Source of the DNA: Bacteroidota bacterium
Lineage (GTDB): Bacteria; Bacteroidota; Bacteroidia; Palsa-948
DNA: 64,000 nt
Assembly (NCBI GenBank): GCA_003164895.1
Contig: PLUL01000021.1
Location: 124,001-188,000 of the forward strand
Direction: 5' to 3'
Part shown: positions 8,709 through 17,857 of the stretch, in pieces
How the letters are laid out: every line of letters begins with the position of its first letter
Position numbering within the stretch: position 1 is the first letter of the stretch
Program-made: the position numbers and the translations under genes
The notes under the pieces: generated by a model
What the model saw: the letters and a program-made list of their open reading frames with translations, nothing else
The model's database searches: none
Told to the model about the DNA's origin: nothing

Positions 8709-11546
8709 GTGAATTTTCGTTTAACATTCGTTTTATTATTTGCCTCTTTATACTCTTATAGTCAAAGTATTTATGTGAAAGGAAAAATCAGTGATGCGAA
8801 GGATAAATCTCCGCTGATTGGTGCTGCTGCAGTTCTTTTAAAAACAAACGATTCATCAATTTACAAAGGAAGTGCTGCTGATAAAAACGGAAATATTTTC
8901 ATTGAGAATGTTTCTTCGGGTAAGTATATCCTGAAAGTTTCTTACATCGGTTATACTAATTTTTTTAGAAATCTCGAAATCAATTCAACACCGATTGAAC
9001 TTGGTAACATTTCATTAGCTGAAAACTCAACTACGCTCAAAAAATTTACTGTAGTGGATAAAATGCCGCTTGCAGTTCAGAAAGGAGATACTTCGGAATA
9101 TAATGCCGGAGCGTATAAAACAAATCCTGATGCTACTGCAGAAGATTTAGTTGGTAAAATGCCAAGCATCACATCTCAAAACGGAACGGTGCAGGCGCAA
9201 GGAGAAAATGTGCAGCAAGTATTGGTTGACGGAAAACCATTTTTCGGAAATGACGCGAATGCTGTTCTGAAAAATTTACCTGCTGAAATCATTGACAAGA
9301 TTCAAGTGTTCGACCAAAAGAGCGATCAATCGCAATTCACAGGATTTGATGATGGAAACACACTCAAAACAATTAACATCGTTACCAAAACAAAATTCAG
9401 ATACGGAGAGTTTGGGAAATTTTATGCAGGTTATGCCGATGATAACAGATATCAGGTTGGCGGAAATCTGAATGTCTTCAACGGAGACAGGCGTTTTACA
9501 ATTCTTGCTCAGTCAAATAATATCAACCAGCAAAATTTTTCTACCGAAGATCTTTTGGGTGTAACAAGTTCTTCAGGAGGTGGTGGCGGCGGAAGAGGCG
9601 GTGGTGGTGGAAATTTTGGTGGCGGTCAAGGTGGTGGTGGTGGAAACAGTGCTTCTAACTTTTTGGTTAACCAGCAAAGTGGAATTGCAACTACAAACGC
9701 TATCGGATTAAATTACATTGGCAAATGGAATAAAAACGTGGATGTTTCGGCAAGTTATTTTTTCAATTGGAGTAACACCGCTACAAATACCAATCTTTTA
9801 AAGCAATATGTTTTGCCATCCGATTCGGGATTGAATTACAATGAAAAGGATGCATCGGTGAAAAAGAATATTAATAATCGTGCCAACCTCCGGTTAGATT
9901 ATAAAATAGATTCCATGAACTCAATTCTTTTTCGTCCGAAAATTTCTGTTCAACAGAATAGCGGTAACGCAGGATTTGTTGGAGAAAACGTGCAGCAAAA
10001 TATTTTACTGAATACTACCAACAGTCAAAACAATAGCAACTTAACCGGAATAAATTTATCAGGTCCACTACTCTACCGACATAAATTTCATAAGAGAGGA
10101 AGGACTTTATCCTTGAGTGTAAATCCCGGATATTCCACAAACACCGGTCCTGCTTATCAATTTTCAGGCAACCGATATTACACCGATACTCTTGCCAACG
10201 ATACGCTCAATCAAAAAACAAACTTAACACAGCCAAACGTTACGGTTGTTTCAAATGTAATGTACACCGAACCACTTGGCGGTGGCGGCAGAAATTTATT
10301 GCAGTTTAATTATGGCGATAACTACAGCAAAACAAATTCCAACTTGGAAACATTTAATTATTCTCCTATCACAAATGATTATACAAATAAAGATACCATT
10401 CTCAGCAGCACATTTCAAACTACTTACTTGGCACAAAATGTCGGAACAGGTTATCGTTATCAATCTAAAAAAGTGCAGCTTTCTTTTGGTGCGTCATTTC
10501 AGGTTGCGAAGTTGAGTAACGAAACACAATTCCCTCCGCCCGATTCAAAAACAAACGAAACTTTTCAAAGTGTTTTACCCAATCTTATGTTCCGTTATAA
10601 TTTCCCAAACAAAAGCAACTTGCGTATTTTTTACCGAACAAGTAACTCTCCTCCAAGCGGTTCGCAATTGCAAAATGTATTGAATAATAATAATCCGCTG
10701 CAACTCAGCATTGGAAATCCAAATTTGAAACAAGATTACGAACACAATGTTACTATTCGCTATTCGGCAGCAAATGCGGATAAAGCCAATGCGTTTTTTA
10801 TTTTGTTCAGCGGAAATTATTATCAGAATTATATGGGAAGCAGCACCATTATTGCCAACCCCCCAATGACTGTAGATAACAATGTTCTGTTGCAAAATGG
10901 TTCGCAATTTACCATGCCGGTAAATATTGACGGATATTATAGTTTGAAATCATTTGTTGTTTATAGCATTCCATTCACTAAAATAAAATCGAGTTTACAT
11001 TTTAATGCATCGGTAAATTATTCTCAAACTCCAGGATTAATTAATAATCAGATAAATTATTCCGATGCTCCATCGGGCGGTTTGGGAGTAACGCTCAGCA
11101 GCAATGTGAGTACGAATGTTGACTTCACGGTTTCATCTAATTCCAATTTGAATTATATTGAAAACACATTGCAAAAACAACTTAACTCGAATTACTTTAC
11201 ACAAACTTCTTCGGTTAAATTGAATTTAATATTTCTGAAGAATGTTGTTTTCAATACCGTGCTTACTCATCAATACTATGCCGGATTGAGCCAGAATTAT
11301 AATCAGGATTATATTTTGTGGAACTGCGCTTTGGGATATAAATTTTTGAAAGATCACAAAGGCGACATTCGTTTATCGGTGTTTGATGTGTTGAATCAGA
11401 ATAAAAATATTCAGCGAACTGTAAGCAACACCTATATTCAGGATACGCAGACCAATGTTTTGCAGCGATACTTTATGCTCATTTTCACTTACAATTTAAA
11501 AGTATCAAAGAAAAATATCCCTCCCACTCCGTCTAAAACTAATTAG
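8709..11546 (+). CDS. Outer-membrane beta-barrel protein with Gly-rich loop
   Basis: A 945-residue outer-membrane protein with a GTG start, a signal peptide ending SYSQ, a CarboxypepD_reg-like domain (VKGKISDAKDKSPLIGAAAV), a divergent plug (DGKPFFGNDANAVLKNLPAE) and a large barrel of the OMP_b-brl_3 type (GNPNLKQDYEHNVTIRYS). Residues ~290-315 are almost pure glycine with Arg, Asn, Phe and Gln, most likely a surface loop. Similar Gly-rich stretches occur in the two envelope genes at 13850 and 14737. It lies 93 bases after the preceding barrel gene and may share its transcript. Substrate unknown. Confidence 0.9.
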   Translation: MNFRLTFVLLFASLYSYSQSIYVKGKISDAKDKSPLIGAAAVLLKTNDSSIYKGSAADKNGNIFIENVSSGKYILKVSYIGYTNFFRNLEINSTPIELGNISLAENSTTLKKFTVVDKMPLAVQKGDTSEYNAGAYKTNPDATAEDLVGKMPSITSQNGTVQAQGENVQQVLVDGKPFFGNDANAVLKNLPAEIIDKIQVFDQKSDQSQFTGFDDGNTLKTINIVTKTKFRYGEFGKFYAGYADDNRYQVGGNLNVFNGDRRFTILAQSNNINQQNFSTEDLLGVTSSSGGGGGGRGGGGGNFGGGQGGGGGNSASNFLVNQQSGIATTNAIGLNYIGKWNKNVDVSASYFFNWSNTATNTNLLKQYVLPSDSGLNYNEKDASVKKNINNRANLRLDYKIDSMNSILFRPKISVQQNSGNAGFVGENVQQNILLNTTNSQNNSNLTGINLSGPLLYRHKFHKRGRTLSLSVNPGYSTNTGPAYQFSGNRYYTDTLANDTLNQKTNLTQPNVTVVSNVMYTEPLGGGGRNLLQFNYGDNYSKTNSNLETFNYSPITNDYTNKDTILSSTFQTTYLAQNVGTGYRYQSKKVQLSFGASFQVAKLSNETQFPPPDSKTNETFQSVLPNLMFRYNFPNKSNLRIFYRTSNSPPSGSQLQNVLNNNNPLQLSIGNPNLKQDYEHNVTIRYSAANADKANAFFILFSGNYYQNYMGSSTIIANPPMTVDNNVLLQNGSQFTMPVNIDGYYSLKSFVVYSIPFTKIKSSLHFNASVNYSQTPGLINNQINYSDAPSGGLGVTLSSNVSTNVDFTVSSNSNLNYIENTLQKQLNSNYFTQTSSVKLNLIFLKNVVFNTVLTHQYYAGLSQNYNQDYILWNCALGYKFLKDHKGDIRLSVFDVLNQNKNIQRTVSNTYIQDTQTNVLQRYFMLIFTYNLKVSKKNIPPTPSKTN

Positions 11547-11565
11547 GGCAAAAGGATTTTTAAAT

Positions 11566-12978
11566 TTACTTCCGAATAATTATTTTTTTCGTTGAGCTTC
11601 CTTCGCTTGTTTTCACTTGAAGAAAATACATTCCATCCGATAAATCTTTTCTACTAATTACGAATGTCGAATTACGAATGAATTGGTTGTAAACTTTTTG
11701 CCCAAATACATTGTAAATAGTTAATTCAGGATTTGTAATTTGTGGATTCGTCATTCGTAGTGTAGCCGTTTCAGAGAAAGGATTAGGAGAAATAGTGAAA
11801 TCATTTTTCAAATTATTTTCGGCTACGCCCATTCCTGCCGGATTTATTTTAAATATTGTTCCCAAATGATTTGCACCTCCGGTGTTTGTCATTCCATAAA
11901 AACAAGTTCCGTCAGTATAAAGCGAACCAAAAGCAATACTTCCATTTGCTGCACCCGAAAAGTCGAGCAATTTAGAATATCCGGTTCCATCGGGTTTAAT
12001 TTCATATACCACACCGCTATCATTTATTCCGCCCGAAGTTGTCATTCCGTAAAGAAAATTTCCGGCAGAAATAAGTGAACCCCATGGAAAACTTCCATTT
12101 GCAGTTCCGGTAAAATCCAGCATCTTAGAAAATCCTGTTCCATCGGGTTTTAATTCAAAAATGGTTCCGCAACCATCCGAACAAGTTCCTGTTCCGCCAA
12201 AATTAGTTACGCCAAAAAGATTTGTTCCATTATAAACAAGCGAGCCATACGGAATCCAAGCATTCGAAGAATCCGGGAAGTCGAGCAATTTTGTGTATCC
12301 GGTTCCATCGGGCTTTATTTTAAAAACAGCTCCTACATTATGAATTCCTCCTCCGGTTGTAACTCCATATAAAAACGTTCCGTCGGAAATAAGCGAGCCA
12401 TTTGGATAAGCGCCGTTTGTGGTATTAAAATCCATCAGGTCGGCATAGCCGGTTCCATCGGTTTTTATTTTAAAGATTGTTCCTACATTGCTTGCTCCGC
12501 CAAAATTAGTCATTCCATAAAGAAAAGTTCCATCCGATATAAGTGCGCCATAAGGCATTCCGCCATTTGCAGGAGTGAACTCAAGCAACTTGGCATATCC
12601 GGTTCCATCTGTTTTTATTTTAAATACGGTTCCATCATTGTATGTGCCGCCGGAATAAGTCATTCCGTAAAGGAAAGTTCCATCATAAAAAAGAGAACCC
12701 AAGGGATTGTATCCATGCAAAGTATCGTTAGCAAAATCCAGCAGTTTAGAATATCCAGTACCATCCGTTTTTATTTTAAACACAGTTCCTTTATTGTTTG
12801 CTCCGCCTGAATAAGTCATTCCGTAAAGAAAAGTTCCATCTGATATTAGCGAGCCATACGGGTTGCTTCCGTTTGAACTGCCGACAAAATCAAGGAGTTT
12901 GGTGTATTGTCCGAAACAATTGATAATTGGAAATTGACAATTGATAATTAAAAACAGGTAGAGTAAAAGTTTTTTCAT
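11566..12978 (-). CDS. GloVer-repeat surface protein with T9SS sorting domain
   Basis: A secreted 470-residue protein. Seven tandem units of about 50 residues each carry G.LISDGTFLYGMT..GG...GT.FKIK.DGTGY.KLLDF, the GloVer (TIGR03803) repeat, expected to fold as a propeller-like array. The last ~75 residues are a type A T9SS sorting domain (ISPNPFSETATL, YNVFGQKVYNQF, LSDGMYFLQV, KKIIIRK), so the mature protein should reach the cell surface. ATG 12976-12978 is preferred over a TTG two codons upstream. The signal peptide (LFLIINCQFPIINCFGQ) and part of the sorting domain are encoded by dispersed word and palindromic repeats. It converges with the barrel gene across 19 bases. Confidence 0.92.
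   Translation of the reverse strand: MKKLLLYLFLIINCQFPIINCFGQYTKLLDFVGSSNGSNPYGSLISDGTFLYGMTYSGGANNKGTVFKIKTDGTGYSKLLDFANDTLHGYNPLGSLFYDGTFLYGMTYSGGTYNDGTVFKIKTDGTGYAKLLEFTPANGGMPYGALISDGTFLYGMTNFGGASNVGTIFKIKTDGTGYADLMDFNTTNGAYPNGSLISDGTFLYGVTTGGGIHNVGAVFKIKPDGTGYTKLLDFPDSSNAWIPYGSLVYNGTNLFGVTNFGGTGTCSDGCGTIFELKPDGTGFSKMLDFTGTANGSFPWGSLISAGNFLYGMTTSGGINDSGVVYEIKPDGTGYSKLLDFSGAANGSIAFGSLYTDGTCFYGMTNTGGANHLGTIFKINPAGMGVAENNLKNDFTISPNPFSETATLRMTNPQITNPELTIYNVFGQKVYNQFIRNSTFVISRKDLSDGMYFLQVKTSEGSSTKKIIIRK
11651..11760. repeat. ACGAATTACGAAT-type palindromic element inside a coding region
   Basis: The left end CTACTAATTACGAATGTCGA (11651) and the right end, terminating GGATTCGTCATTCGTAG (11744-11760), form an imperfect inverted repeat. 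It has the same CTAC...GTAG ends and size (~110 bp) as the intergenic element at 43852-43951. It lies within the T9SS sorting-domain codons of the GloVer protein, where it encodes TNPQITNPELT and FIRNSTFVISRKDL without lengthening the domain noticeably. Confidence 0.6.
12917..12950. repeat. AATTGATAATTG word repeat encoding a signal-peptide core
   Basis: Four imperfect copies of a ~10-base word (CAATTGATAATTGGAAATTG and onward) occupy the codons for INCQFPIINC in the signal peptide of the GloVer protein. It belongs to the same class as the words at 25291, 36294 and 60555. Confidence 0.65.
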
Positions 12979-13021
12979 TTTCAATAATTTTTGCGTTGTA
13001 ACTAATTAAATTTGATAATGG

Positions 13022-13029
13022 CAAATATA
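13022..13029 (-). promoter_or_regulatory. Bacteroidota -7 promoter element for the GloVer gene
   Basis: The minus strand reads TATATTTG, an exact TAnnTTTG match, 43 bases upstream of the ATG at 12978. Confidence 0.6.
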
Positions 13030-13115
13030 CAGCGAATACACTTTTATCGTCGCCATCATTAAACCATTTTAGATAACTATTGTCAAATATTGCAAAAAAC
13101 TTAAAATAATATCTC

Positions 13116-13490
13116 ATGAAAAAATTTAAAATCGGAATGATTGCTCTGCTAATGTTAATTGTAAACTTAGTAGGAGCACAACAATCAACAAAAACTCCCG
13201 AAGAAAGAGCAACGGCACGAAGCACTAAGCTCACACAAAATTTGGGATTAACTGCCGATCAGCAAAAAAGCATTTATGATTATTGTCTTCAACGCGCTCA
13301 ACAGGAAGATGTTGACAGAACCAAGTATCAAGGCAATAAAGAAGCAATGCGAAATGCTCGTAAACAAAACGAAGCAAACTTTGAAACCAATTTATATACA
13401 ATATTAACTGCCGATCAAAAGACTAAGTTTGAACAGATGAAACAACAACGCAAAAATAAAGGCGGCAATTCATCCGGACAAGAACAATAA
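13116..13490 (+). CDS. Spy/CpxP-like periplasmic protein
   Basis: A 124-residue exported protein with a clear signal peptide (MKKFKIGMIALLMLIVNLVG, cut near GAQ). The mature part is charged and helical and carries two LTADQ motifs (LGLTADQQKSIYDY and ILTADQKTKFEQMK), the hallmark of the LTXXQ/Spy superfamily. The tail is Lys/Asn/Gly-rich (QQRKNKGGNSSGQEQ). Family members act as ATP-independent periplasmic chaperones or envelope-stress and metal-response factors; which applies here is not known. It lies 110 bases before an acyl carrier protein gene on the same strand. Confidence 0.82.
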   Translation: MKKFKIGMIALLMLIVNLVGAQQSTKTPEERATARSTKLTQNLGLTADQQKSIYDYCLQRAQQEDVDRTKYQGNKEAMRNARKQNEANFETNLYTILTADQKTKFEQMKQQRKNKGGNSSGQEQ

Positions 13491-13599
13491 ACGAATTCTT
13501 TAGCTTTTCAAATATCTTAATAGGAAAATCAAATCCTGAAGTAGAAAACTTTGGTATTCGATATTCTCTATTAAAAAAAACTAATCATCTCTACTTAAT

Positions 13600-13848
13600 A
13601 TGACACAAACAGAAAATATTGAATTAAAAGTAAAAGCAATCATTTGCGATAAACTTGCAGTAGAAGAAAGACAACTATCTCTTCAGACAAGTTTTACAAA
13701 CGACCTTGGTGCCGACTCGCTTGATGTGGTGGAACTCGTTATGGAGTTTGAAAAAGCATTCGGCATTGAAATTCCGGATAATGAAGCCGAAAAAATAAGT
13801 ACTATTGGCGAAGCTATTTCATTCATAACGTTGCATATTAAAAAATAA
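13600..13848 (+). CDS. Acyl carrier protein
   Basis: An 82-residue acidic four-helix carrier. The phosphopantetheine attachment site is Ser40 in [20 protein letters not shown], a nearly perfect match to fatty-acid-type ACPs. ACPs carry growing acyl chains on a thioester arm in the cytoplasm. Unusually, no fatty-acid or lipid gene is adjacent: the next gene, an envelope lipoprotein, starts one base after its stop, and a beta-barrel gene follows. It could be a second ACP paralogue or a displaced housekeeping copy, so I give no symbol. Confidence 0.95.
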   Translation: MTQTENIELKVKAIICDKLAVEERQLSLQTSFTNDLGADSLDVVELVMEFEKAFGIEIPDNEAEKISTIGEAISFITLHIKK

Positions 13849-13849
13849 A

Positions 13850-14728
13850 ATGAAAAAAATATTTCTTCTTGTCGGAATGCTTTATTTTTTCTCTTCCTGT
13901 TCACACAAAGTATACGATTCTCTTGAGTGGCAAGGCAATAAGGTTGCTGCTGACGGAAAGATTTCAGAGTGGTCTAATCCGTTGCGATTTTATGACGACA
14001 AAAGCAAACTCAACTATACAATAGCAAACGACCGCAAGAATTTATATATCTGCTTTAAAGTTTCGGACGAAACTGCACAAACAAAAATACTTCGCGCAGG
14101 TATAGAAATAAAAATTGATACGATGAAAAAGAAATTATTTCCAACCACGTTAGTTTATCCGATGGCTAATATTCAAAATCAGGAAAGAAAAAAAGGCAAT
14201 CCTCAAAGTGAAAATAGTTCTGACGAAAATAACCCAAGCGGAAATGGTTCTCGAAAATCCGGAAGCCATTCCGTTAATAAAATGAAACTTCTAAGTCAGG
14301 CAAAAGATGTTCAGCTTTTTGGCTTTAAACCTCCGCTCGGCGGAATAATGCCATTGTATAACAACACCTCCGGAATTTCTGTCGGAATAAATTTAGATAG
14401 CACAGGCGTAATGTATTATGAACTTATTATTCCATTCAACACATTTTATAAAAATGAATTAACCGCTGCCGATTCCAATAAAGTATTTAATTATCGAATA
14501 AAAATAAATGCACTTCCCATGCCACAATCATCGCATGAAGGCGGTGGTGGTGGAAGAGGAATGGGCGGCGGCGGAATGGGAGGTGGTGGCATGCGTGGCG
14601 GTGGAATGGGAGGTGGCGGAATGCATGGTGGTGGTGGACACGGTGGCGGAAGTGGTGGGTATTCAGGCAACGGCGAATTATATTCTTCAAATCAAATAAC
14701 CATTAAAATGAGATTTTCTTATAAATAA
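13850..14728 (+). CDS. Lipoprotein with a Gly/Met/His-rich C-terminal tail
   Basis: A 292-residue protein with signal sequence MKKIFLLVGMLYFFSSC (lipobox FSSC, Cys17). Residues ~25-110 (DGKISEWSNPLRFYDD, LYICFKVSDETAQTKIL) resemble the CBM9-like/DOMON beta-sandwich found in secreted carbohydrate- or haem-binding proteins; this is a tentative fold call. Residues ~230-275 are low-complexity GGGMGGGGM/GGGMHGGGGHGGG. It starts one base after the acp stop and ends 8 bases before a barrel protein that carries similar Gly/Met stretches, so the two products probably work together at the outer membrane. Met and His in the tail hint at metal binding, which is inference only. Confidence 0.75.
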   Translation: MKKIFLLVGMLYFFSSCSHKVYDSLEWQGNKVAADGKISEWSNPLRFYDDKSKLNYTIANDRKNLYICFKVSDETAQTKILRAGIEIKIDTMKKKLFPTTLVYPMANIQNQERKKGNPQSENSSDENNPSGNGSRKSGSHSVNKMKLLSQAKDVQLFGFKPPLGGIMPLYNNTSGISVGINLDSTGVMYYELIIPFNTFYKNELTAADSNKVFNYRIKINALPMPQSSHEGGGGGRGMGGGGMGGGGMRGGGMGGGGMHGGGGHGGGSGGYSGNGELYSSNQITIKMRFSYK

Positions 14729-14736
14729 ATTGTTCC

Positions 14737-17376
14737 ATGAAAAAAATATTTTTTCTTTTATTTACATTAAGTTTTTTTGTTGACGCATTTTCACAGGGAC
14801 AATGGGGCGGTGGAAATATGAAAGGCATGATGGAGAAAGCGAAAGTCGGACATTTCTATGGAAAAATAGTTGACAGCACTTCAGGAAAAGGAATTGAATT
14901 TACTTCCGTACAACTTATCGGAACCATGTTTGACACGTTAACAAAAGCAATTAAAAAAAATGCAATCATTTCCGGTCAGTTGACAAAGGAGAATGGTGAT
15001 TTCAGTTTGGAAAAAATTAATGTGATGGGAAAATACACGCTGAAAATTGTCGCGATGGGATATACCACAAAAGAAATTCCGATTTCTTTTGGAATTGATA
15101 TGCAAAATCTTAAGAAAGCAGGAGGAGATCAGCAGGCAATGATGAGCGCGATGAATGCAGTGGACAAAGACCTTGGCAATATCAAACTAAAATTATCTTC
15201 CACCGAATTAAAAGAAGTAACTATCGTAGGCGAAACTCCCTACATGGAAATTAAACTTGATAAAAAAGTTTTCAATGTAGAAAAAGATATTGTTACCACT
15301 GGTGGAACTGCTGAAGATGTTTTAAAAAATGTGCCTTCGGTAAATGTGGATATGGATGGAAATGTAACACTGCGAAATGCACCTCCCACAATTTTTGTTG
15401 ATGGCAGGCCTACCACGCTTACCATTGATCAGATTCCAGCAGATGCGATTGAAAGCATTGAAGTAATTACAAATCCATCGGCTAAGTATGATGCTTCGGG
15501 TGGCGGCGGCGGAATTCTAAACATTGTTTTGAAAAAAAATAAAAAGATGGGTTACAACGGAAATGTCAGAGCAGGAATTGACAAGCGGGGAAAACTTAAC
15601 GCAGGCGCTGATATTAATTCTCGGCAGGGAAAAATAAATGTGTTTGCAAGTGTGTTTTTAAATCAGCGAAAATCTATTACCGATGGAACCACCGATAGAA
15701 ATAATCTTATCGGAAACCCGCTGACAAATATTCACCAGACTGATGTAAATACGATGGAAGGATATTTTGCAATGGCAAGAGCAGGCGTGGATTATTTTAT
15801 GGATAACCGAAACACCATCACGCTTTCAGGAATGTATGGCGTAGGTTCATTCACTCCATTGGATAATCTCAGTACGAAAACGGATTCGCTGCATCCATCG
15901 GCGTACAATACTTCTTCTTCCTACAATCGGTTGTCAAATACCGGAAGAACATTTGGAAATATCGGAAGTTCTTTATTGTTCAAACATATTTTTCCGAAGG
16001 AAGGAGAAGAACTTACCGCTGACGCAAACTTTAATCAAACCACCAGCGCGGGTACAGGAGATTTCACAACACAGTATTTGGATTTCTATAATAATCCTAT
16101 CGGATCCCAAATTCTTCAAACTCAAAGCAGTTTAGCCGAAAATCAATTTCTCACATTGCAATCAGATTTTGTTAATCCAATTACAAAGAAAATGAAAATC
16201 GAAACCGGAATTCGTGCCGCGCTTAGGAATTTTACCAGTCAGAATAATAATTATCTTGAGAATGTTTTTAATCCGGCAACGAGCAGCAATTATACTTTCA
16301 ACGATCAGGTGTATGCTGCTTACGCCACTTTCAGTCAGGAAGTAGGAAAAAGATTAACCTATCAGGCGGGCTTGCGTGCCGAAAGTTCTTTTTACACCGG
16401 AGAACTTGTGGATTCTTCAAAAACTTTTACCAATCAATATCCTATCAGTTTATTTCCAAGCGCATTTGTAACTTATCATCTTGATTCGACAAGCGATTTG
16501 CAATTCAGCTATTCACGGAAAATTAATCGTCCCGGATTTAATCAATTAATTCCTTACACAAATTATTCCGATTCGCTGAATCTGACAAGAGGAAATCCTA
16601 ACTTAAAACCTGAATTTACAAATACGGTCGAGTTAAATTATCTTTTTAACTTCAATAAATCAGATAATATTTTGTTTTCTGTTTATTACAAAAATTCAAC
16701 CGACCTCATCACTTCCTATCAGGTGAATGAATATAGCCCGGTTCTGAATCACAATGTAATCATCAACACGTATGAAAATGCAAATTCAAGTTATGCGTAT
16801 GGCTCTGAACTTACGGTGAAAACATCCATCAAAAAATGGTGGGACATTACAGGAAATGTAAATATTTATAATTCCGTCATCAACGGCTCGAATATTCAAA
16901 ACAATCTTACCGATCAACAAGTAAGCTGGTTTGGAAAATTAAATACCACTTTTAAAATACCAAAGAATTTTTCCTTGCAACTTTCAGGAAATTATCAATC
17001 TAAAACTTCGCTCGCTATGAATTCGGGCGGTGGCGGCGGACGATGGGGAATGTATGGCGGCGGCGGAATGGGTGGAGGCAATTTGTCCACTGTGCAGGGA
17101 TATTATTTGCCGACTTACGGCTTAGACGTAGCTGTAAAAAAAGATTTCCTCAAAAACAAAGCAGCATCGCTCACTTTTAATTTTTCTGATGTGTTTGCGA
17201 CTCGTAAAAACGCATCGTATTCTGAAACAAGTTTTTTTACACAAAACACTTCCCGTGTGCGCGATCCACAATTTTATCGCGTCACTTTCACCTATCGTTT
17301 TGGAAAATTTGACGTATCGCTTTTCAAACGCAAGAATACAAAAGTGAATACCGAAGGAATGGATGTTGGAATGTAG
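14737..17376 (+). CDS. Outer-membrane beta-barrel protein with Gly/Met-rich segments
   Basis: An 879-residue outer-membrane protein. The signal peptide is followed at the mature N-terminus by GQWGGGNMKGMMEKA. Next come a CarboxypepD_reg-like domain (~residues 45-160, with an inserted Ala/Met stretch), a plug domain (TTGGTAEDVLKNVPSVNVD, FVDGRPTTLTIDQIPADAIE, NPSAKYDASGGGGGILNI) and an OMP_b-brl_3 barrel (YSRKINRPGFNQLIPY, GNPNLKPEFTNTVELNY). Near residue 765-785 a loop reads SGGGGGRWGMYGGGGMGGGN. It follows the Gly/Met/His-rich lipoprotein by 8 bases. A joint receptor role is plausible; the ligand is unknown. Confidence 0.92.
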   Translation: MKKIFFLLFTLSFFVDAFSQGQWGGGNMKGMMEKAKVGHFYGKIVDSTSGKGIEFTSVQLIGTMFDTLTKAIKKNAIISGQLTKENGDFSLEKINVMGKYTLKIVAMGYTTKEIPISFGIDMQNLKKAGGDQQAMMSAMNAVDKDLGNIKLKLSSTELKEVTIVGETPYMEIKLDKKVFNVEKDIVTTGGTAEDVLKNVPSVNVDMDGNVTLRNAPPTIFVDGRPTTLTIDQIPADAIESIEVITNPSAKYDASGGGGGILNIVLKKNKKMGYNGNVRAGIDKRGKLNAGADINSRQGKINVFASVFLNQRKSITDGTTDRNNLIGNPLTNIHQTDVNTMEGYFAMARAGVDYFMDNRNTITLSGMYGVGSFTPLDNLSTKTDSLHPSAYNTSSSYNRLSNTGRTFGNIGSSLLFKHIFPKEGEELTADANFNQTTSAGTGDFTTQYLDFYNNPIGSQILQTQSSLAENQFLTLQSDFVNPITKKMKIETGIRAALRNFTSQNNNYLENVFNPATSSNYTFNDQVYAAYATFSQEVGKRLTYQAGLRAESSFYTGELVDSSKTFTNQYPISLFPSAFVTYHLDSTSDLQFSYSRKINRPGFNQLIPYTNYSDSLNLTRGNPNLKPEFTNTVELNYLFNFNKSDNILFSVYYKNSTDLITSYQVNEYSPVLNHNVIINTYENANSSYAYGSELTVKTSIKKWWDITGNVNIYNSVINGSNIQNNLTDQQVSWFGKLNTTFKIPKNFSLQLSGNYQSKTSLAMNSGGGGGRWGMYGGGGMGGGNLSTVQGYYLPTYGLDVAVKKDFLKNKAASLTFNFSDVFATRKNASYSETSFFTQNTSRVRDPQFYRVTFTYRFGKFDVSLFKRKNTKVNTEGMDVGM

Positions 17377-17402
17377 GATTAAAAATAAAATTTCAAATTA
17401 AT

Positions 17403-17711
17403 ATGTTTAAAAATAATCTTAGCACACTTCGATTTAGCGGATATATGGAAGGGATTAGCTTTCTTGTTCTCATCTTCATTTGTGTGCCGTTAAAACATAT
17501 CTGGGGAATTTCAAAGCCAACTTTGTTTGTCGGCATGGTGCACGGAATACTTTTTATTTTTTATTGCACTATGGTAATTTTAGTGAAGCAAGAACAAAAA
17601 TGGAATTCCTCAAAAACATTTTATGCGCTGTTGGCATCCATACTTCCATTTGGAACTTTTGTTGCGGATGCAAAATTGTTTAAGCAATCAACCACAAACG
17701 ACAAGACCTAA
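17403..17711 (+). CDS. DUF3817 family membrane protein
   Basis: A 102-residue protein with three hydrophobic helices. Its features match DUF3817: RFSGYMEGISFLVLIF near the N-terminus, the middle segment GMVHGILFIFYCTMVIL with its conserved His, and SILPFGTFVADAKLF near the end. The function of the family is unknown. It lies 26 bases after the barrel gene on the same strand and could be the last gene of that transcript. The region after it (17712-17857) holds a tRNA T-arm-like fragment and a half repeat but no gene. Confidence 0.85.
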   Translation: MFKNNLSTLRFSGYMEGISFLVLIFICVPLKHIWGISKPTLFVGMVHGILFIFYCTMVILVKQEQKWNSSKTFYALLASILPFGTFVADAKLFKQSTTNDKT

Positions 17712-17820
17712 AACGGAATTTGAACCCGTCGGCACTACTGTAATTTAATCCTGTTACCTCGATAATTTTAAACCTTTATCTCATAATAGTAAGCTATTGC
17801 AAAAATTGAGAATAATAATG

Positions 17821-17854
17821 TATTCGTATATTCGTACAAATTCGTTTTTCGTAG
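17821..17854. repeat. Half-copy of the ATTCGTA repeat before bshA
   Basis: The words TATTCGTATATTCGTACAAA and TTCGTTTTTCGTAG end in GTAG three bases before the bshA ATG. This matches the right end of the element at 43852-43951, which ends GTAG four bases before its downstream ATG. No matching left arm was seen. Confidence 0.5.
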
Positions 17855-17857
17855 ATT

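Noticed and set aside
6186-17376. SusC/SusD-type polysaccharide utilisation locus
   Set aside because: The barrel proteins lack SusD partners and glycoside hydrolases and belong to the OMP_b-brl_3 type.
17713-17729. tRNA T-arm-like sequence on the minus strand (ACGGGTTCAAATTCCGT)
   Set aside because: A five-pair stem and seven-base TTCAAAT loop are present, but no matching acceptor stem, anticodon stem or D-arm could be found around it. At most a remnant.
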